Virus record (IMG/VR): IMGVR_UViG_3300047163_000066
Span: 1 to 55,748 of that record
Origin: a virus
Direction: 5' to 3' (one strand)
Length of the DNA stretch: 55,748 bases
Under the pieces are notes generated by a model. The model was not told the origin of the DNA. It made no database searches and saw nothing but the letters and a program-made list of their open reading frames with translations. The stretch's first letter is position 1. Each line of letters begins with the position of its first letter. Below, piece after piece: positions 16,104-26,283 of the stretch. The position numbers were made by a program, and so were the translations under genes.

Positions 16104-17351
16104 GTGTCAGTTCTCGACTCAACCGTATACGCAGCGATGATCAAGGAGCACTACGCCGACGGCGTCGTGCAGAAGATGGCGATGCAGAAGAACATCGCCT
16201 ACGGCCTGCTCATGAAGCAGGACCGCGCCACCGTGGCGGGCGGTGCTCACTGGAATCAACCGGTCGGCATCGCGCTTCCGTCGGGTGGCTCGTCGACGTT
16301 CTCCGTCGCGATCACCAACGCCAACAACAACACGTCGAAGTGGGGCAACTGGCAAATCCCCCGCGCGACGCACTACCGCCTCGCGCAGATCAAGAACGAG
16401 ACGATCGAAGCCACCGAGACCGGCGACATCGACGCGTTCGAGCCGGCGCTGAAGGAGTTCGACCGCGCCATGAAGGCGGAGGTCAACTACATCAACTTCC
16501 GCTTCTTCCGCGGCTCCTCCGGGTCGATCGCGAAGATGACGAACACCGCGTTCGCCACGACCGCGCTCACGCTCGACGATGCGTCGGGCACGTGGGGCGT
16601 GACGAAGGGCGACGTGTTGCAGCTGTCGGCCGACGGCATCAACGCGAAGGCCGGCACGCTGACCATCGGGTCGGTCGCGCGAACCGGCGCGCTCGCCGGC
16701 ACGATCACGACGACGGCGAACATCTCGACCGGCGTCGCGACCGCAGCGAACCTCGACTTCGTCTGCCTCAACGGCGACGTGGGGCTCGCGGCAAGCGGAC
16801 TCGCGGACTGGATTCCGGACAGCCCGCCGACGAGCACGCCGTTCTTCGGCCAGGACCGCACGGCGGACATCGACTACCTCGGCGGCGTTCGCGTCGACGG
16901 CTCGGACGGTCGCTCGGTCGCGAACGTCATCATCGACATGGTCGCGAACCTCGACACGATCGGCGGTGACCCCGACATCGTGTTCATGCACCCGATCACC
17001 TTCGGCACGCTGTCGAAGCAGCTCGAGGGCAAGTGGGTCATCAACTCGGCCGCCGGCTACGACGGCAAGAAGGTCGCGGGCCTCGGCTTCAGCGGCTTCC
17101 AGGTGAACCTCAACGGTCACGCGCTGACCATCTACACGGACCGCTGCTGCCCCATCAAGCGCATCTACATGCTGCAGTGGGACGCCGTCGCGATGTTCTC
17201 GGCGGGCAAGGCGCCGATGTTCCTGCAGGAGCGCGTTGGCCAGTACTTCAAGGTCTCGGAGTCGTTCGACGGCTACGAGTCGCGCATCGGCGAGTACCTC
17301 AACTTCTGCGTGGCCACGCCCGGTTGGTGCGCGGTCGGTCTCCTCGCGTAA
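16104..17351 (+). CDS. Major capsid protein
   Basis: 415 aa from GTG 16104. The N-terminus (DSTVYAAMIKEHYADGVV) and the central QPVGIALPSGGSSTFS, plus the C-terminal RIYMLQWDAVAMFSAGKAPM, fit phage capsid proteins of the HK97-fold class. It directly follows the scaffold. No strong Shine-Dalgarno precedes the GTG (CGGACTCCCT), which is odd for the most expressed virion protein. Its first 38 residues recur as a motif in two small early proteins. Confidence 0.85.
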   Translation: MSVLDSTVYAAMIKEHYADGVVQKMAMQKNIAYGLLMKQDRATVAGGAHWNQPVGIALPSGGSSTFSVAITNANNNTSKWGNWQIPRATHYRLAQIKNETIEATETGDIDAFEPALKEFDRAMKAEVNYINFRFFRGSSGSIAKMTNTAFATTALTLDDASGTWGVTKGDVLQLSADGINAKAGTLTIGSVARTGALAGTITTTANISTGVATAANLDFVCLNGDVGLAASGLADWIPDSPPTSTPFFGQDRTADIDYLGGVRVDGSDGRSVANVIIDMVANLDTIGGDPDIVFMHPITFGTLSKQLEGKWVINSAAGYDGKKVAGLGFSGFQVNLNGHALTIYTDRCCPIKRIYMLQWDAVAMFSAGKAPMFLQERVGQYFKVSESFDGYESRIGEYLNFCVATPGWCAVGLLA

Positions 17352-17375
17352 GCGCGGCGAAAGGAGACCAAGAAC

Positions 17376-17789
17376 ATGCAGCGATCTCCATATGCAGAGG
17401 GCTACAACATGTCGCCCGAGACGTGCGCCTTCGTGGCGTGCGTGCAGGGCGCGGGCGCAGCGGCGCCGGTGATCCCGACGACCGCGCACAGCAGCACGTC
17501 GTCGAAGGGCTACATGACGGCGGCGAACAACTTCGCGCTCGCCGGTGGCATCGTGCGCTCGGCCGTTGGCGTCTACAACATCACGCTCAAGGATGGGCTG
17601 CCCGAGGTCTTCGACATCGGGCCGAACATCTGGGGGCCGAACGGCACGTGGGCGACCATCGCCGACTACAACCAGACGACGAAGGTCGTCTCGGTGCTCG
17701 TCTGGGCGCCGGGCGGCGCGGCGGCTGACCTCGCGGCGACCGAGTTCCTGCGGCTCGACATCTCGGGGCAGCTAACGGTGCTTCCGTGA
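17376..17789 (+). CDS. Head decoration-like structural protein (137 aa)
   Basis: ATG 17376 with a good GAAAGGAGA ribosome site. The product is Gly/Ala/Thr-rich and beta-like (NFALAGGIVRSAVGVYNITL, TKVVSVLVWAPGG). Position after the capsid and size fit a decoration or head-stabilising protein. No family signature. Confidence 0.55.
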   Translation: MQRSPYAEGYNMSPETCAFVACVQGAGAAAPVIPTTAHSSTSSKGYMTAANNFALAGGIVRSAVGVYNITLKDGLPEVFDIGPNIWGPNGTWATIADYNQTTKVVSVLVWAPGGAAADLAATEFLRLDISGQLTVLP

Positions 17790-19990
17790 AGCGCGGCCGC
17801 TCGCTTCTCGCTCTCGCTGCCGTCGTTGGCTGCGTGTTTCTTGCCGTGTGGGCGGGCGATACGAGCGTGGATGCGGGCGGCCTCTCTCCTCAAGGCGGGA
17901 CCATCACCTCGGTCGCAGCGGGCTCCGGCCTGACCGGCGGCGGTAGCGGTGGCCCCGTCACCATTTCTGCGAACTTCCAGCTCATCCAGCACACGCCGAT
18001 CAACGCGTGTATCGCTGGCAGCGCCATCAACGCGCTCGGGTCGGACGGAACGCTCACGTGCATCGCTGCGGGCGGCTCGGGCGGCGGCGGCTCGGGCGGC
18101 GGCACGGTCACGAACATCACGACGACGGCACCGATCAGCGGCGGCCCGATCAATACCTCGGGCGCCATCTCGCTGCTCACCGGCACCGGGCTCACGCTCT
18201 CGGGATCGAACCTGATCGCCGACATCGCGACCGGCCTGACCCTGTCCGGCAACCACGTGACCGCCGACCTCGGCACCGGCGTCACGCTCAGCGGCAACCA
18301 CATCATCGCGGATATCTCGACGGGGCTCACCCTGTCGGGGAATCACATCATCGTCGACTCGACGGTGGTGCAGACGCGCGTGAGCGGATCGTGCACGGCG
18401 CCGCAATCGATCCGCGTCGTCAACAGCGTCGGCACCGTGACGTGCACGACCGCGAGCGCGACGACGAGCGTCGGCACCGCGAACTTCATGTCGAAGTACT
18501 CGACCGCGAGCAACTTCACGCCCTCGCTGTGGTTCGACGACGGCACGAACACGAACTACAACTCGATCTTCACGATCGCGGCGGCGACGGGCAACGTCAC
18601 CGACCCAGGCGTCTTCGCGATCGGCCAGACGCTGATCGCCGTGCCGTCCGCTGGCAGCGGCCTCGTGGTCACCGACACGGGCAGCGCGCAGGCCGCTAGC
18701 CACGATCTCGCTGAGGTCATCGCAACGGGCAGCGTCAACAACGGGACGAGCCTGATCTATCGCGGCGTGCACATCGTGCTCAGCGAGGTCATCGGCGGCG
18801 GCAGCGGGGCGACCGCGACGCATATCGGGCTCGACGTCGACACGAGCGGAATCACGACGAGCGGCAGCGCGACGCCGGGGCCGATCATCGGGGTGCGTGC
18901 GAACGCCCCAAGTGCGAAGGCTGCTTTCGAGGCGACGACCGGTGACGTCAACGTTGACACGGGCAACGTCAATGCGTTCAGCGGCAACGGCAACTTCTCG
19001 GAGGTGTTCGCGACGTCTGGCGTATTCGCTACCGGGCTGTTCGACGGCGGAAATCGCGCGTTTTCGATCGCGGGGACCGGCATCAGGAGCTCAGGGGCCA
19101 CGGCTTCGATCGATACGTCGGTGGTGCAGGAGACGAGTTCGGCCCTCGTGACCGGATGCGGAGCGGGCTCGGCGCTCGGCGCGATCTCGCAGGCAGGCGC
19201 TCCAACGTGCGTCGCGACCGGAGGCCTTTCGGGCGGCACGGCGAACCTGCTCACGGCATGGAGTAGCTCGACCGGCGTCGTTCCGACCGTCACGACCGAC
19301 GACACGACGACCACGGGCACGTGCAACGACTACGCGCTGCCCGCGAACACGCTCGTGCTTCGGAGCAACTGCTCGACGCTCACGGGCGTCACGGGCGGTG
19401 TGGAGGGTCGGCTCCTGCTCGTCGAGAACGAGAGCGCGACAACGAACCTCACGATCTCCAACGAAGCCGCGGGCAGCACGACCGCCGGCGATCGATTCAC
19501 GATGTCCAGCTCCTCGAACTGGGTGCTGAACAACAACACGCGCGCATACGCGATGTTTGTCTACAACGGCTCGGCCGCGCGCTGGCAGCAGTTCACAATG
19601 TCGCCGGGCAACGGCACGACAGCCCCGGGCACGCAGACCTTCACCAACGTCTCCGCGACGACGCAGGTGTCGGCGCCCACGGTCACCGCGAGCAGCGTCC
19701 TGTCGCTGACGGGCACGGGCCACTACAAGGCGACCGGAACGGCACCGGCACTTACCAGCTGCGGGACCTCGCCGACGGTGACCGGCGCGGATCCGGGCGG
19801 CACCGTCGTGGAGGGATCGACGGCCACCGGCTGCACAGTCACGTTCGCGGCCACCTACACCACGGCGCCGACCTGCGCGGTCACCCCTCGCGGCGTCCAG
19901 GCGGCCTTCACCTACTCGACCTCGGCGACCGCGCTGACCGTCACCAACACGAGCGCCGAGACGTTCGATTACGTCTGCGTGGGGCACTAG
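17786..19990 (+). CDS. Large fibre-like protein with N-terminal signal/anchor
   Basis: 734 aa from GTG 17786. A basic start and hydrophobic stretch (MKRGRSLLALAAVVGCVFLA) look like a Sec signal or membrane anchor, unusual in a virion gene. Glycine loops follow, then four imperfect ~16-residue repeats of TGLTLSGNHIIADI type (nt ~18185-18360), as in trimeric fibre shafts. The C-terminus has paired Cys and beta-rich Thr/Ser sequence. Likely a tail fibre or surface adhesin. A moron-type secreted product is the alternative. Confidence 0.6.
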   Translation: MKRGRSLLALAAVVGCVFLAVWAGDTSVDAGGLSPQGGTITSVAAGSGLTGGGSGGPVTISANFQLIQHTPINACIAGSAINALGSDGTLTCIAAGGSGGGGSGGGTVTNITTTAPISGGPINTSGAISLLTGTGLTLSGSNLIADIATGLTLSGNHVTADLGTGVTLSGNHIIADISTGLTLSGNHIIVDSTVVQTRVSGSCTAPQSIRVVNSVGTVTCTTASATTSVGTANFMSKYSTASNFTPSLWFDDGTNTNYNSIFTIAAATGNVTDPGVFAIGQTLIAVPSAGSGLVVTDTGSAQAASHDLAEVIATGSVNNGTSLIYRGVHIVLSEVIGGGSGATATHIGLDVDTSGITTSGSATPGPIIGVRANAPSAKAAFEATTGDVNVDTGNVNAFSGNGNFSEVFATSGVFATGLFDGGNRAFSIAGTGIRSSGATASIDTSVVQETSSALVTGCGAGSALGAISQAGAPTCVATGGLSGGTANLLTAWSSSTGVVPTVTTDDTTTTGTCNDYALPANTLVLRSNCSTLTGVTGGVEGRLLLVENESATTNLTISNEAAGSTTAGDRFTMSSSSNWVLNNNTRAYAMFVYNGSAARWQQFTMSPGNGTTAPGTQTFTNVSATTQVSAPTVTASSVLSLTGTGHYKATGTAPALTSCGTSPTVTGADPGGTVVEGSTATGCTVTFAATYTTAPTCAVTPRGVQAAFTYSTSATALTVTNTSAETFDYVCVGH

Positions 19991-19991
19991 G

Positions 19992-20456
19992 ATGGGCAAC
20001 ACGCTCCCCATCGCAGTGGCGACCGCGACCGCAACGGGCATCGCGATCGCCGTCGCCGTCTTCGCGAGCGGCAGCGATGCGCCCGGCACGAGCGCCGGCT
20101 CCGATATCTCAGCATCGCCGCTGTCGAGCGACCTGCTCTCGCCCATCGTGCAGCCCGGCGCATCGGTGACGACCGGCGTCACGCTGCCGCCCGGATTCGC
20201 GGCTGCGGTCGTCGTCCCGAAGGGGCCAGCCGCGGGCTCCTTCGTCATCGACAGCATCACGCACACGCTGACCCAGGACAACCCGCCGCTCGTGTGGCTC
20301 GAGGTCACGGCGCACAACACGGGCTCGTCGCCGGTTCGCTTCGTCGCGGACTTCGGCTACGGCAGCGCGGCGGCGGTGCAGTCACTCCAACTTGTGCCGC
20401 CCGTCGATGCCGGCTTGTCACTCGGCGACGCCGGATCCGTTCAGGTGGGCCCGTGA
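19992..20456 (+). CDS. Anchored beta-rich protein (154 aa)
   Basis: ATG 19992, 1 nt after the fibre stop. The N-terminus is one hydrophobic helix (LPIAVATATATGIAIAVAV). The rest is polar and beta-like (AAAVVVPKGPAAGSFVIDSI, PPLVWLEVTAHNTGSSPV), reminiscent of a small immunoglobulin-like or fibre-accessory fold. No family recognised. Confidence 0.55.
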   Translation: MGNTLPIAVATATATGIAIAVAVFASGSDAPGTSAGSDISASPLSSDLLSPIVQPGASVTTGVTLPPGFAAAVVVPKGPAAGSFVIDSITHTLTQDNPPLVWLEVTAHNTGSSPVRFVADFGYGSAAAVQSLQLVPPVDAGLSLGDAGSVQVGP

Positions 20457-20593
20457 AGCGGCGCTGCCTGTTCTCGGTCGCGATCGCCGCGTGGTGCGTC
20501 GTCACCGGTACCGAGCTCGGTGTATTCGCAGCGGCCGCCGAGTACGTCGTGCGCTCGTCGGTTGACGTCGGCGCGGGGAGCGCTTCGCCATGA
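20453..20593 (+). CDS. Small signal-bearing peptide (46 aa)
   Basis: GTG 20453 overlaps the preceding stop and its TGA overlaps the next ATG (20590). Basic start plus hydrophobic core (MKRRCLFSVAIAAWCVV) suggests export or anchoring. It is the third consecutive gene with such an N-terminus. Confidence 0.5.
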   Translation: MKRRCLFSVAIAAWCVVTGTELGVFAAAAEYVVRSSVDVGAGSASP

Positions 20594-21639
20594 TCCTCAA
20601 GGGCGAATCAGCCGCGCTACGGCTCTACGTGCCGTTTCACTTGCCGCAGACGAGCAATCCGCTCCTCGGGCTGACCGGGCACGTGTTCACGCTCGGCGAG
20701 GTGCAGGTCGTCACGCCCGGCGGCGCGCTGACGAGCGTCGCGGTCGACCACATCCACGAGATCGCCAACGGCGACTACGCCGCCGAGCTCACGCCAGCGC
20801 AGGCCACCGTCGCCGGCAAGGTGTTCATCTACGCGAACGTCACCGGCGCGCAGCCGTGGTCGAGCGCCGAGGACATCATCGACCCGGCCGAGCTCGGCGG
20901 CTTCGCCGGCACCATCGGGCCGGGCACGTCGACCGGCGCCGGCGGTTCTCGCGCGCAGACCCTCGCGCAGCTCCGCGCCGACGTTCAGCGCCGCGGCGCG
21001 TACGAGGGCAGCCGCGACATCACGCCCGTCGTCCTCAACGACTACATCAACGAGGCCGTGGCCGAGTGCTACGACATCCTCGTCGAGAAGTGGCAGGACT
21101 ACTACACGACGATCGCCGGCTTCGCGTTCATCGTCGGCACCGACACCTACGCGCTCCCCGTCGACTTCTACAAGCTCCGCAAGATCGAGCTGCAGTGGGA
21201 CACGACGCCGCGCTGGGCGCGCGTGATGCCGCACGACCTCGAGGTCTCGCACGAATACCGCCAGAACTCATCGCGCCACTATCGCTACCGCATCCAGGGC
21301 GGCGCGCTCGTGTTCGTGCCCGTGCCGCAGGTCGCAGAGACGCTGCGGATGTTCTACGTCCCGACCGCGCCGTTGCTCATCGCCGATACCGACGCCTTCG
21401 ACGGCATCAATGGCTACGAGGAGCTCGTCGTGCAGCTCGCGTTCATGCGATGCCGCCAACGCGAGGACCTCGACACGGGTGACATCGAGCGCGAGATCGC
21501 GCGCCTCACCGCGCGCGTGCGGACCGCGAGTGACGGCCGCGACGCGACCGAGCCGTTCACGCTCGACCCGCACCACAGCCGCTCGCGCGGCGACGGCCAC
21601 TGGGGAGAGCTCGGCATCGGCCGCGGGTGGGGCTGGTGA
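20590..21639 (+). CDS. Head-to-tail adaptor fused to N-terminal beta domain
   Basis: 349 aa. Residues 1-110 form a beta-rich domain (SAALRLYVPFHLPQT, KVFIYANVTGAQPW). Residues from about 120 have the helical start and later strand pattern of phage adaptor or gp4-like proteins (TLAQLRADVQRRGAYEGSRD, GTDTYALPVDFYKLRKIELQ, ALVFVPVPQVAETLRMFYVP). Such proteins extend the portal ring. The N-terminal addition is unusual and may contact the neighbouring fibre proteins. Confidence 0.65.
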   Translation: MILKGESAALRLYVPFHLPQTSNPLLGLTGHVFTLGEVQVVTPGGALTSVAVDHIHEIANGDYAAELTPAQATVAGKVFIYANVTGAQPWSSAEDIIDPAELGGFAGTIGPGTSTGAGGSRAQTLAQLRADVQRRGAYEGSRDITPVVLNDYINEAVAECYDILVEKWQDYYTTIAGFAFIVGTDTYALPVDFYKLRKIELQWDTTPRWARVMPHDLEVSHEYRQNSSRHYRYRIQGGALVFVPVPQVAETLRMFYVPTAPLLIADTDAFDGINGYEELVVQLAFMRCRQREDLDTGDIEREIARLTARVRTASDGRDATEPFTLDPHHSRSRGDGHWGELGIGRGWGW

Positions 21640-21980
21640 TGCCCGCCATCAAGCGCAAGCGCCCACCCGTGCGCGCGCAGCTCTCGACCGGCACGCCCAT
21701 CTCGGGCGACCCGATCATCAGCCGCCACCTCAGCGAGCTCGGCGACGCGCAGGAGCAGCAGCAGGGCCGGCTCGGAGACCGCAAGCAGGTCACCGCGTCG
21801 CTCGTGGTCGGCTCTAACCGCGTCAACCACGGCCTCGGGCGACCCGCCCGCACCTGCCACGTCACGCCGTCGGTCGCCGACGCCTCGTTCTCGTACGCGC
21901 TGACGAGCAGCGATTCGCGCACCGCGACCATCACGGTCGTTGGCGTCGCGCAGCCCTCCTGCGCCGTGGAGTTCGCATGA
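21639..21980 (+). CDS. Hypothetical structural protein (113 aa)
   Basis: ATG 21639 (TGATG). The polar, basic N-terminus (MPAIKRKRPPVRAQLSTGTP) and beta-like C-terminus (DSRTATITVVGVAQPSCAVE) suggest a small tail accessory protein. No family recognised. Confidence 0.55.
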   Translation: MPAIKRKRPPVRAQLSTGTPISGDPIISRHLSELGDAQEQQQGRLGDRKQVTASLVVGSNRVNHGLGRPARTCHVTPSVADASFSYALTSSDSRTATITVVGVAQPSCAVEFA

Positions 21981-23083
21981 GCAACATCACCACGCCGAAC
22001 ATGGGGATGGTGCTCCCCTCCGATCACGACCCGTCGTCGTCGGACCTGTGGGGCCTGCTGCTCAACGCGGCGCTCACGGTCGCCGACGGCCACAACCACA
22101 CCGCCGGGCAAGGCGTAGCGATTCCGGTCGGCGCCCTGAACTGGAACGCGAACCTGCAGGCCGCAAGCGGCGGCTCGAACTTCGGCATCTACGACGCCGC
22201 GTTCTTCGACTTCATCCCGGTTCTCCCTGCGTCGATGGCGACGTTCGCGGGCGCGCTGTTCGTCTCGAGCGTCGACAACAACCTCTACTACCGCACGACG
22301 TCGGGTTCGAACGTCCAGGTGACGAATGGCGCCGCGCTGAACTTCTCAGCGTTCGTCGGCGGCATCGGCGGCGACTACTCGGCCGTCGGCGCGCTCGAGA
22401 GCTTCGACGACGCGACGCACCGCTACCTGTTCCAGCAGGAGGGCTCGCCGAGGCCGTGGGCCGGGCTGGCCGCCGGTAACATCGACATCTACCAGCAGGC
22501 CGCGAGCATCGCGAACAAGGTGACGCTCAAGTCGCCGAACGCGCTCGCCGCGAGCTACGCGCTCACGTTGCCGGCCGCGCTGCCAGGCTCGCAGGCGACG
22601 CTTCGAGTCGACGGATCTGGCAACGTGACCGCCGCGACCGTTTCGCCGACGTTCACGCTGTCCATTCCGCCGTCCGCCGCCGACCTCAACTCGAACGCGC
22701 GGGTCAACGATGCCGGTGGTCTCATCGCGATCACGCTGTCGGGCGGGACCGGGAACGCCGGGCAGTCCGCATTTCCAGTCGAGCTACAAATCGGCGACAC
22801 CATCACGTCGGTCAAGGTCTACGTGAACAAGGCGAGCAGCGCCTCGAGCACGATCAGCGCATCACTGCGCGGCTTCCTCGCGGCCATCGGCGCGAACGCC
22901 ACGGCCGACACCGCCACCCTCGCGACGAACGCCCCGGGCAACACCTCGTTCACGATCACCGGGCTATCGCGGACGCTCGTCGCCGGCGTCGTCTACTCCG
23001 TGAGCGTAGGCATGTCGGTCGGCGCCGCCGTGACCGATACCGTCGTGGGCATCGAGGTGACGTTCACGAGGCCGATTGCGTGA
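21977..23083 (+). CDS. Putative tail fibre/structural protein (368 aa)
   Basis: ATG 21977 (ATGA). The N-terminus TPNMGMVLPSDHDPSSSDLW is of the type found at the base of many phage fibre proteins. ALPGSQATLRVDGSGNVTAA is a common fibre-shaft motif. The C-terminal half is a Thr/Ser/Val beta domain. Probably a receptor-contact fibre. Confidence 0.65.
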   Translation: MSNITTPNMGMVLPSDHDPSSSDLWGLLLNAALTVADGHNHTAGQGVAIPVGALNWNANLQAASGGSNFGIYDAAFFDFIPVLPASMATFAGALFVSSVDNNLYYRTTSGSNVQVTNGAALNFSAFVGGIGGDYSAVGALESFDDATHRYLFQQEGSPRPWAGLAAGNIDIYQQAASIANKVTLKSPNALAASYALTLPAALPGSQATLRVDGSGNVTAATVSPTFTLSIPPSAADLNSNARVNDAGGLIAITLSGGTGNAGQSAFPVELQIGDTITSVKVYVNKASSASSTISASLRGFLAAIGANATADTATLATNAPGNTSFTITGLSRTLVAGVVYSVSVGMSVGAAVTDTVVGIEVTFTRPIA

Positions 23084-26000
23084 GCCTTCGCAAGAAGCCC
23101 ATCCCCGTCGTCTTCCAGGGCGGCGTCGATACGAAGACGGACAGCAAGGCCGTGCTGCCCGTGAAGCTGCTCGACCTGCAGAACGCGGTCTTCACCAAGC
23201 AGACCTCGCTCGCGAAGCGGAACGGATATCGCGCGCTCGGGCGCTCGGTCGATGGCATGTCGGGCACGTACGGCAACCCGCGTGGGCTCGGCGCGCTCGG
23301 TCGTGAGCTGCTCCTGTTCGACGACAAGCACTGCTATAGCCAGCGCCCGAGCTCGAACTCGTGGGCGCTAGCTGGCGACGTCGCGGTGGCCTCCGCGACG
23401 GACGAGCCGATCGCGCGCACCGGTACTGCGCAGACGCAACCCGACATCGCTACGCGTCACGGCATCACGCTCGTCGCGTGGGAGGACAACCGCGGCGGCG
23501 TGTGGTGCTCGGTGATCGAGGACGCCACCGGCCGCGCGCTCGTCAACCAAAAGCAGCTCGACGCCGGTGGATCGATCCCGCGTTGCGTGCCCGTCGGGGA
23601 AGTACTTCACGTCATCTGGGCGAACGGACAGCGCCTGTGGCTGGCCATCTGCAACCCAGCGGTCCCCGAGGCCGCGCTCGTGCCGCGCATCCTCACCGAG
23701 GACCTCGACCCCGCATATCCGACGTTCGACGCGGAGCCGACGCTCGCGGCGTTCAGCGGCGATCGCCCGGCCGTCATCGCGTGGAGCATCGCCGGCGGCT
23801 ATCGCGTTGGCTATCTCGTCGCGCCAGGTGTGCTCGGCTCGCCGCTCACCGGCACGCCGAGCGTGGGAACGAACCTCGTCGGCACGATGGCCGCGGGGCT
23901 CTCGGTCACGTTCGACCGCTCGGGCGCGAGCGGCATCTGGGTCGGCGTCGCTTTGCTGGTCGGGTTCGGCAACACCGACGTGTTCTGGAACGCGCACAGC
24001 ATCGCCGCCCCCAACACGGTGGCGCGGTCCGTCCTCGTCGACTTCGCGGCTATCCCCGTCGCTCGCCTCGCTGCGGAGATTGTCGGCGGCGCGTTGTGGT
24101 GGGCAGCCGAGCGCTGGACCCTCGCCACGCAATCAACCGACACGCAGCAGCTGCACTCGGGGGCGTTCGCCGTCGCGACCGGCGTGACGATCACCTCAGC
24201 GCAAACGCTGCACGGCCATTCGCTGAGCTCGCGCGCGTTCGTCGACGCGAGCGACGTCTACGTCTGCATCACGAACGGCGCGCGCTTCTCGCCCTATGTT
24301 GCGGTCGTGCGCCTCAGCGCCGCGACATTCGGCGGCGCGGGCACCACGTGCGTCGCGCGCCTCTTGCCGGGCGAGTCGACGGGGATGCTGCTTCGCAACC
24401 ACCTGCCATCGGTCGTCGCGCAGGACATCGCCGACACCGACATCGCGAGCCGAGAGCACGGCCTCATCCTCGGCTATCGCATCCAGCTCGACAGCGCGAA
24501 CAACGATCAGTTCGGCGAGGAGGGCTTTCGCTATGTCTCGCTCGACCTTGGCAGCGAGAGCTATCGCAGCGTGCCGCTCGGCCGCGGGCTCTACCTCGCT
24601 GGCGCGATGCCGCTGCACTACGACGGCGCGCGTTGGGCCGAGGCGGACTTCCACGCCGCGCCCGACTTCGGATTCGCGTTCACGCTCGCGCTCGTCGCTG
24701 GCGTGCCGCCGCTCTACTCGCTGACGCCGGTCGTGCCGGGTGCGGCGTTCGTCGTGCAAGCCGCGGGCGGCGGCCTCAACGCGACGCAGACCTACCTCTA
24801 CGCGTACGTGTACGAGGAAATCGACGCGCAGGGCGAGCTCCACCCGTCGGGCGTGAGCGTGAGCGTCGAGGTCGTGCTCACCGGCGGCAACCAGCAGACC
24901 ATCCTCGGCATCCCGATGCTGCGGCTCACCGGCAAGCGCCGCGTGCGCATCGGCGTGTTCCGCACGCTCGGTAACGAGACCGGCGAGCCATCACAGCTCG
25001 AGTTCTTCCGCGTGTCGTCAACTGACCCGAACGTCAGCGGCACGAACGGCTACGTCCTCAACGATCCGACGACGGACTTCGCGACGTTCAACGATGCGAT
25101 GACCGACGCGAACTGCGCGCTGAAGGAGCCGCTCTACACGAATGGCGGCATCCTCAGCGACGACCCGACCACGCTCGCGGGTGGCGTCATCGCGGGCGGC
25201 AAGTCGCGGCTGTTCTTCACGGTGCCCGACGATCCGAATCTCGTCGGCTTCTCGCAGCAGCTGCGCGACGACACGGCGACCGAGTTCGCTCCGTCGCTGA
25301 CGATGCGCATCGATCCGCTCGGCGGCGCCATCACGGGCATCGGTATCATGGACGACGCGGTGATCGTGTTCCGCGAGACCGCCATCCACGCGTTCGTCGG
25401 TCCCGGCCCCGATGCCGACGGCGACCTCTCCGGCTCGACCGATGCGTTCAGTCCGCCGCAGCTCATCACGAGCGACGTCGGCTGCATCTCTCCGGGCTCG
25501 ATCTGCCAGTCGCCGGTCGGCATCGTGTTCCAGAGCGCGAAGGGCATCATGCTCCTCGGCCGCGATCGCCAGGTGCAGCGCATCGGCAATGACGTCTACG
25601 CCTACAACGGCCAGACCATCACGCGCGCTGTGCTGCTCCCAGACCGCACGCAGGTCGTGTTTCTCACCGCCGATCCGACCGGCCGCACGCTCATGTGGGA
25701 CTACGACCCGCAACGCAACCAGTGGAGCACATACACGAATCACCTCGGCCTCGATGGGGTGGTCGTCGACGGCTCGTTCTACTACCTCCGCACCGACGGG
25801 CGCGTGTTCGTCGAGACGCCGGGCGAATACGCCGACGACAACTCGCATATCCCGATGCGCATCGACACCGCGTTCATCAAGGCCGCGGGCTACCTGCAGG
25901 GCTGGCAGAAGATTCTCGTCGCGCAGTTCCTCGGCACGTACAAATCGAGCCACACGCTCAACATCAGCTACCGCATCGACTATCAGGACGCTTGGTCGGC

Positions 26001-26271
26001 CGCCGATCCGCTCGCCGTCGACGCGAACTACGCGCCCGAGCTCTACGGTGCGGGCCTCTACGGCGCGGGCGCGTACGGCGGTGCCGGCGGCCCGAACACG
26101 GTCTACCAGGAATCGCTGCACCTCAATCTGCGGTGTCAGTCCATCGCGTTCCGCATCGAGGATGTCGAGCCGACCGGCAAGTTCGGCGCGTCGTTCGAGT
26201 TGTCCGAGATGCTTCTCGTCGGCGGCGTGCTCGGCGCCCGCTTCTTCCCCGGAGCAGCCCGTCAGGGCTGA
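23080..26271 (+). CDS. Large tail tube/stabilisation-type protein (1063 aa)
   Basis: GTG 23080. The start KKPIPVVFQGGVDTKTDSKA, followed by LDLQNAVFTKQTSLAKRNGY, is typical of long podovirus tail proteins of the tail-hub or stabilisation class. Later RLFFTVPDDPNLVGFSQQLR and LMWDYDPQRNQWSTYTNHLG give a beta-propeller-like impression. It is probably the main short-tail component attached to the adaptor. The exact class is inferred. Confidence 0.7.
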   Translation: MSLRKKPIPVVFQGGVDTKTDSKAVLPVKLLDLQNAVFTKQTSLAKRNGYRALGRSVDGMSGTYGNPRGLGALGRELLLFDDKHCYSQRPSSNSWALAGDVAVASATDEPIARTGTAQTQPDIATRHGITLVAWEDNRGGVWCSVIEDATGRALVNQKQLDAGGSIPRCVPVGEVLHVIWANGQRLWLAICNPAVPEAALVPRILTEDLDPAYPTFDAEPTLAAFSGDRPAVIAWSIAGGYRVGYLVAPGVLGSPLTGTPSVGTNLVGTMAAGLSVTFDRSGASGIWVGVALLVGFGNTDVFWNAHSIAAPNTVARSVLVDFAAIPVARLAAEIVGGALWWAAERWTLATQSTDTQQLHSGAFAVATGVTITSAQTLHGHSLSSRAFVDASDVYVCITNGARFSPYVAVVRLSAATFGGAGTTCVARLLPGESTGMLLRNHLPSVVAQDIADTDIASREHGLILGYRIQLDSANNDQFGEEGFRYVSLDLGSESYRSVPLGRGLYLAGAMPLHYDGARWAEADFHAAPDFGFAFTLALVAGVPPLYSLTPVVPGAAFVVQAAGGGLNATQTYLYAYVYEEIDAQGELHPSGVSVSVEVVLTGGNQQTILGIPMLRLTGKRRVRIGVFRTLGNETGEPSQLEFFRVSSTDPNVSGTNGYVLNDPTTDFATFNDAMTDANCALKEPLYTNGGILSDDPTTLAGGVIAGGKSRLFFTVPDDPNLVGFSQQLRDDTATEFAPSLTMRIDPLGGAITGIGIMDDAVIVFRETAIHAFVGPGPDADGDLSGSTDAFSPPQLITSDVGCISPGSICQSPVGIVFQSAKGIMLLGRDRQVQRIGNDVYAYNGQTITRAVLLPDRTQVVFLTADPTGRTLMWDYDPQRNQWSTYTNHLGLDGVVVDGSFYYLRTDGRVFVETPGEYADDNSHIPMRIDTAFIKAAGYLQGWQKILVAQFLGTYKSSHTLNISYRIDYQDAWSAADPLAVDANYAPELYGAGLYGAGAYGGAGGPNTVYQESLHLNLRCQSIAFRIEDVEPTGKFGASFELSEMLLVGGVLGARFFPGAARQG

Positions 26272-26283
26272 GAGGAGACCACC

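Noticed and set aside
18007-18699. Second frame inside the fibre gene
   Set aside because: His/Arg-rich shadow of the Gly/Thr repeats.
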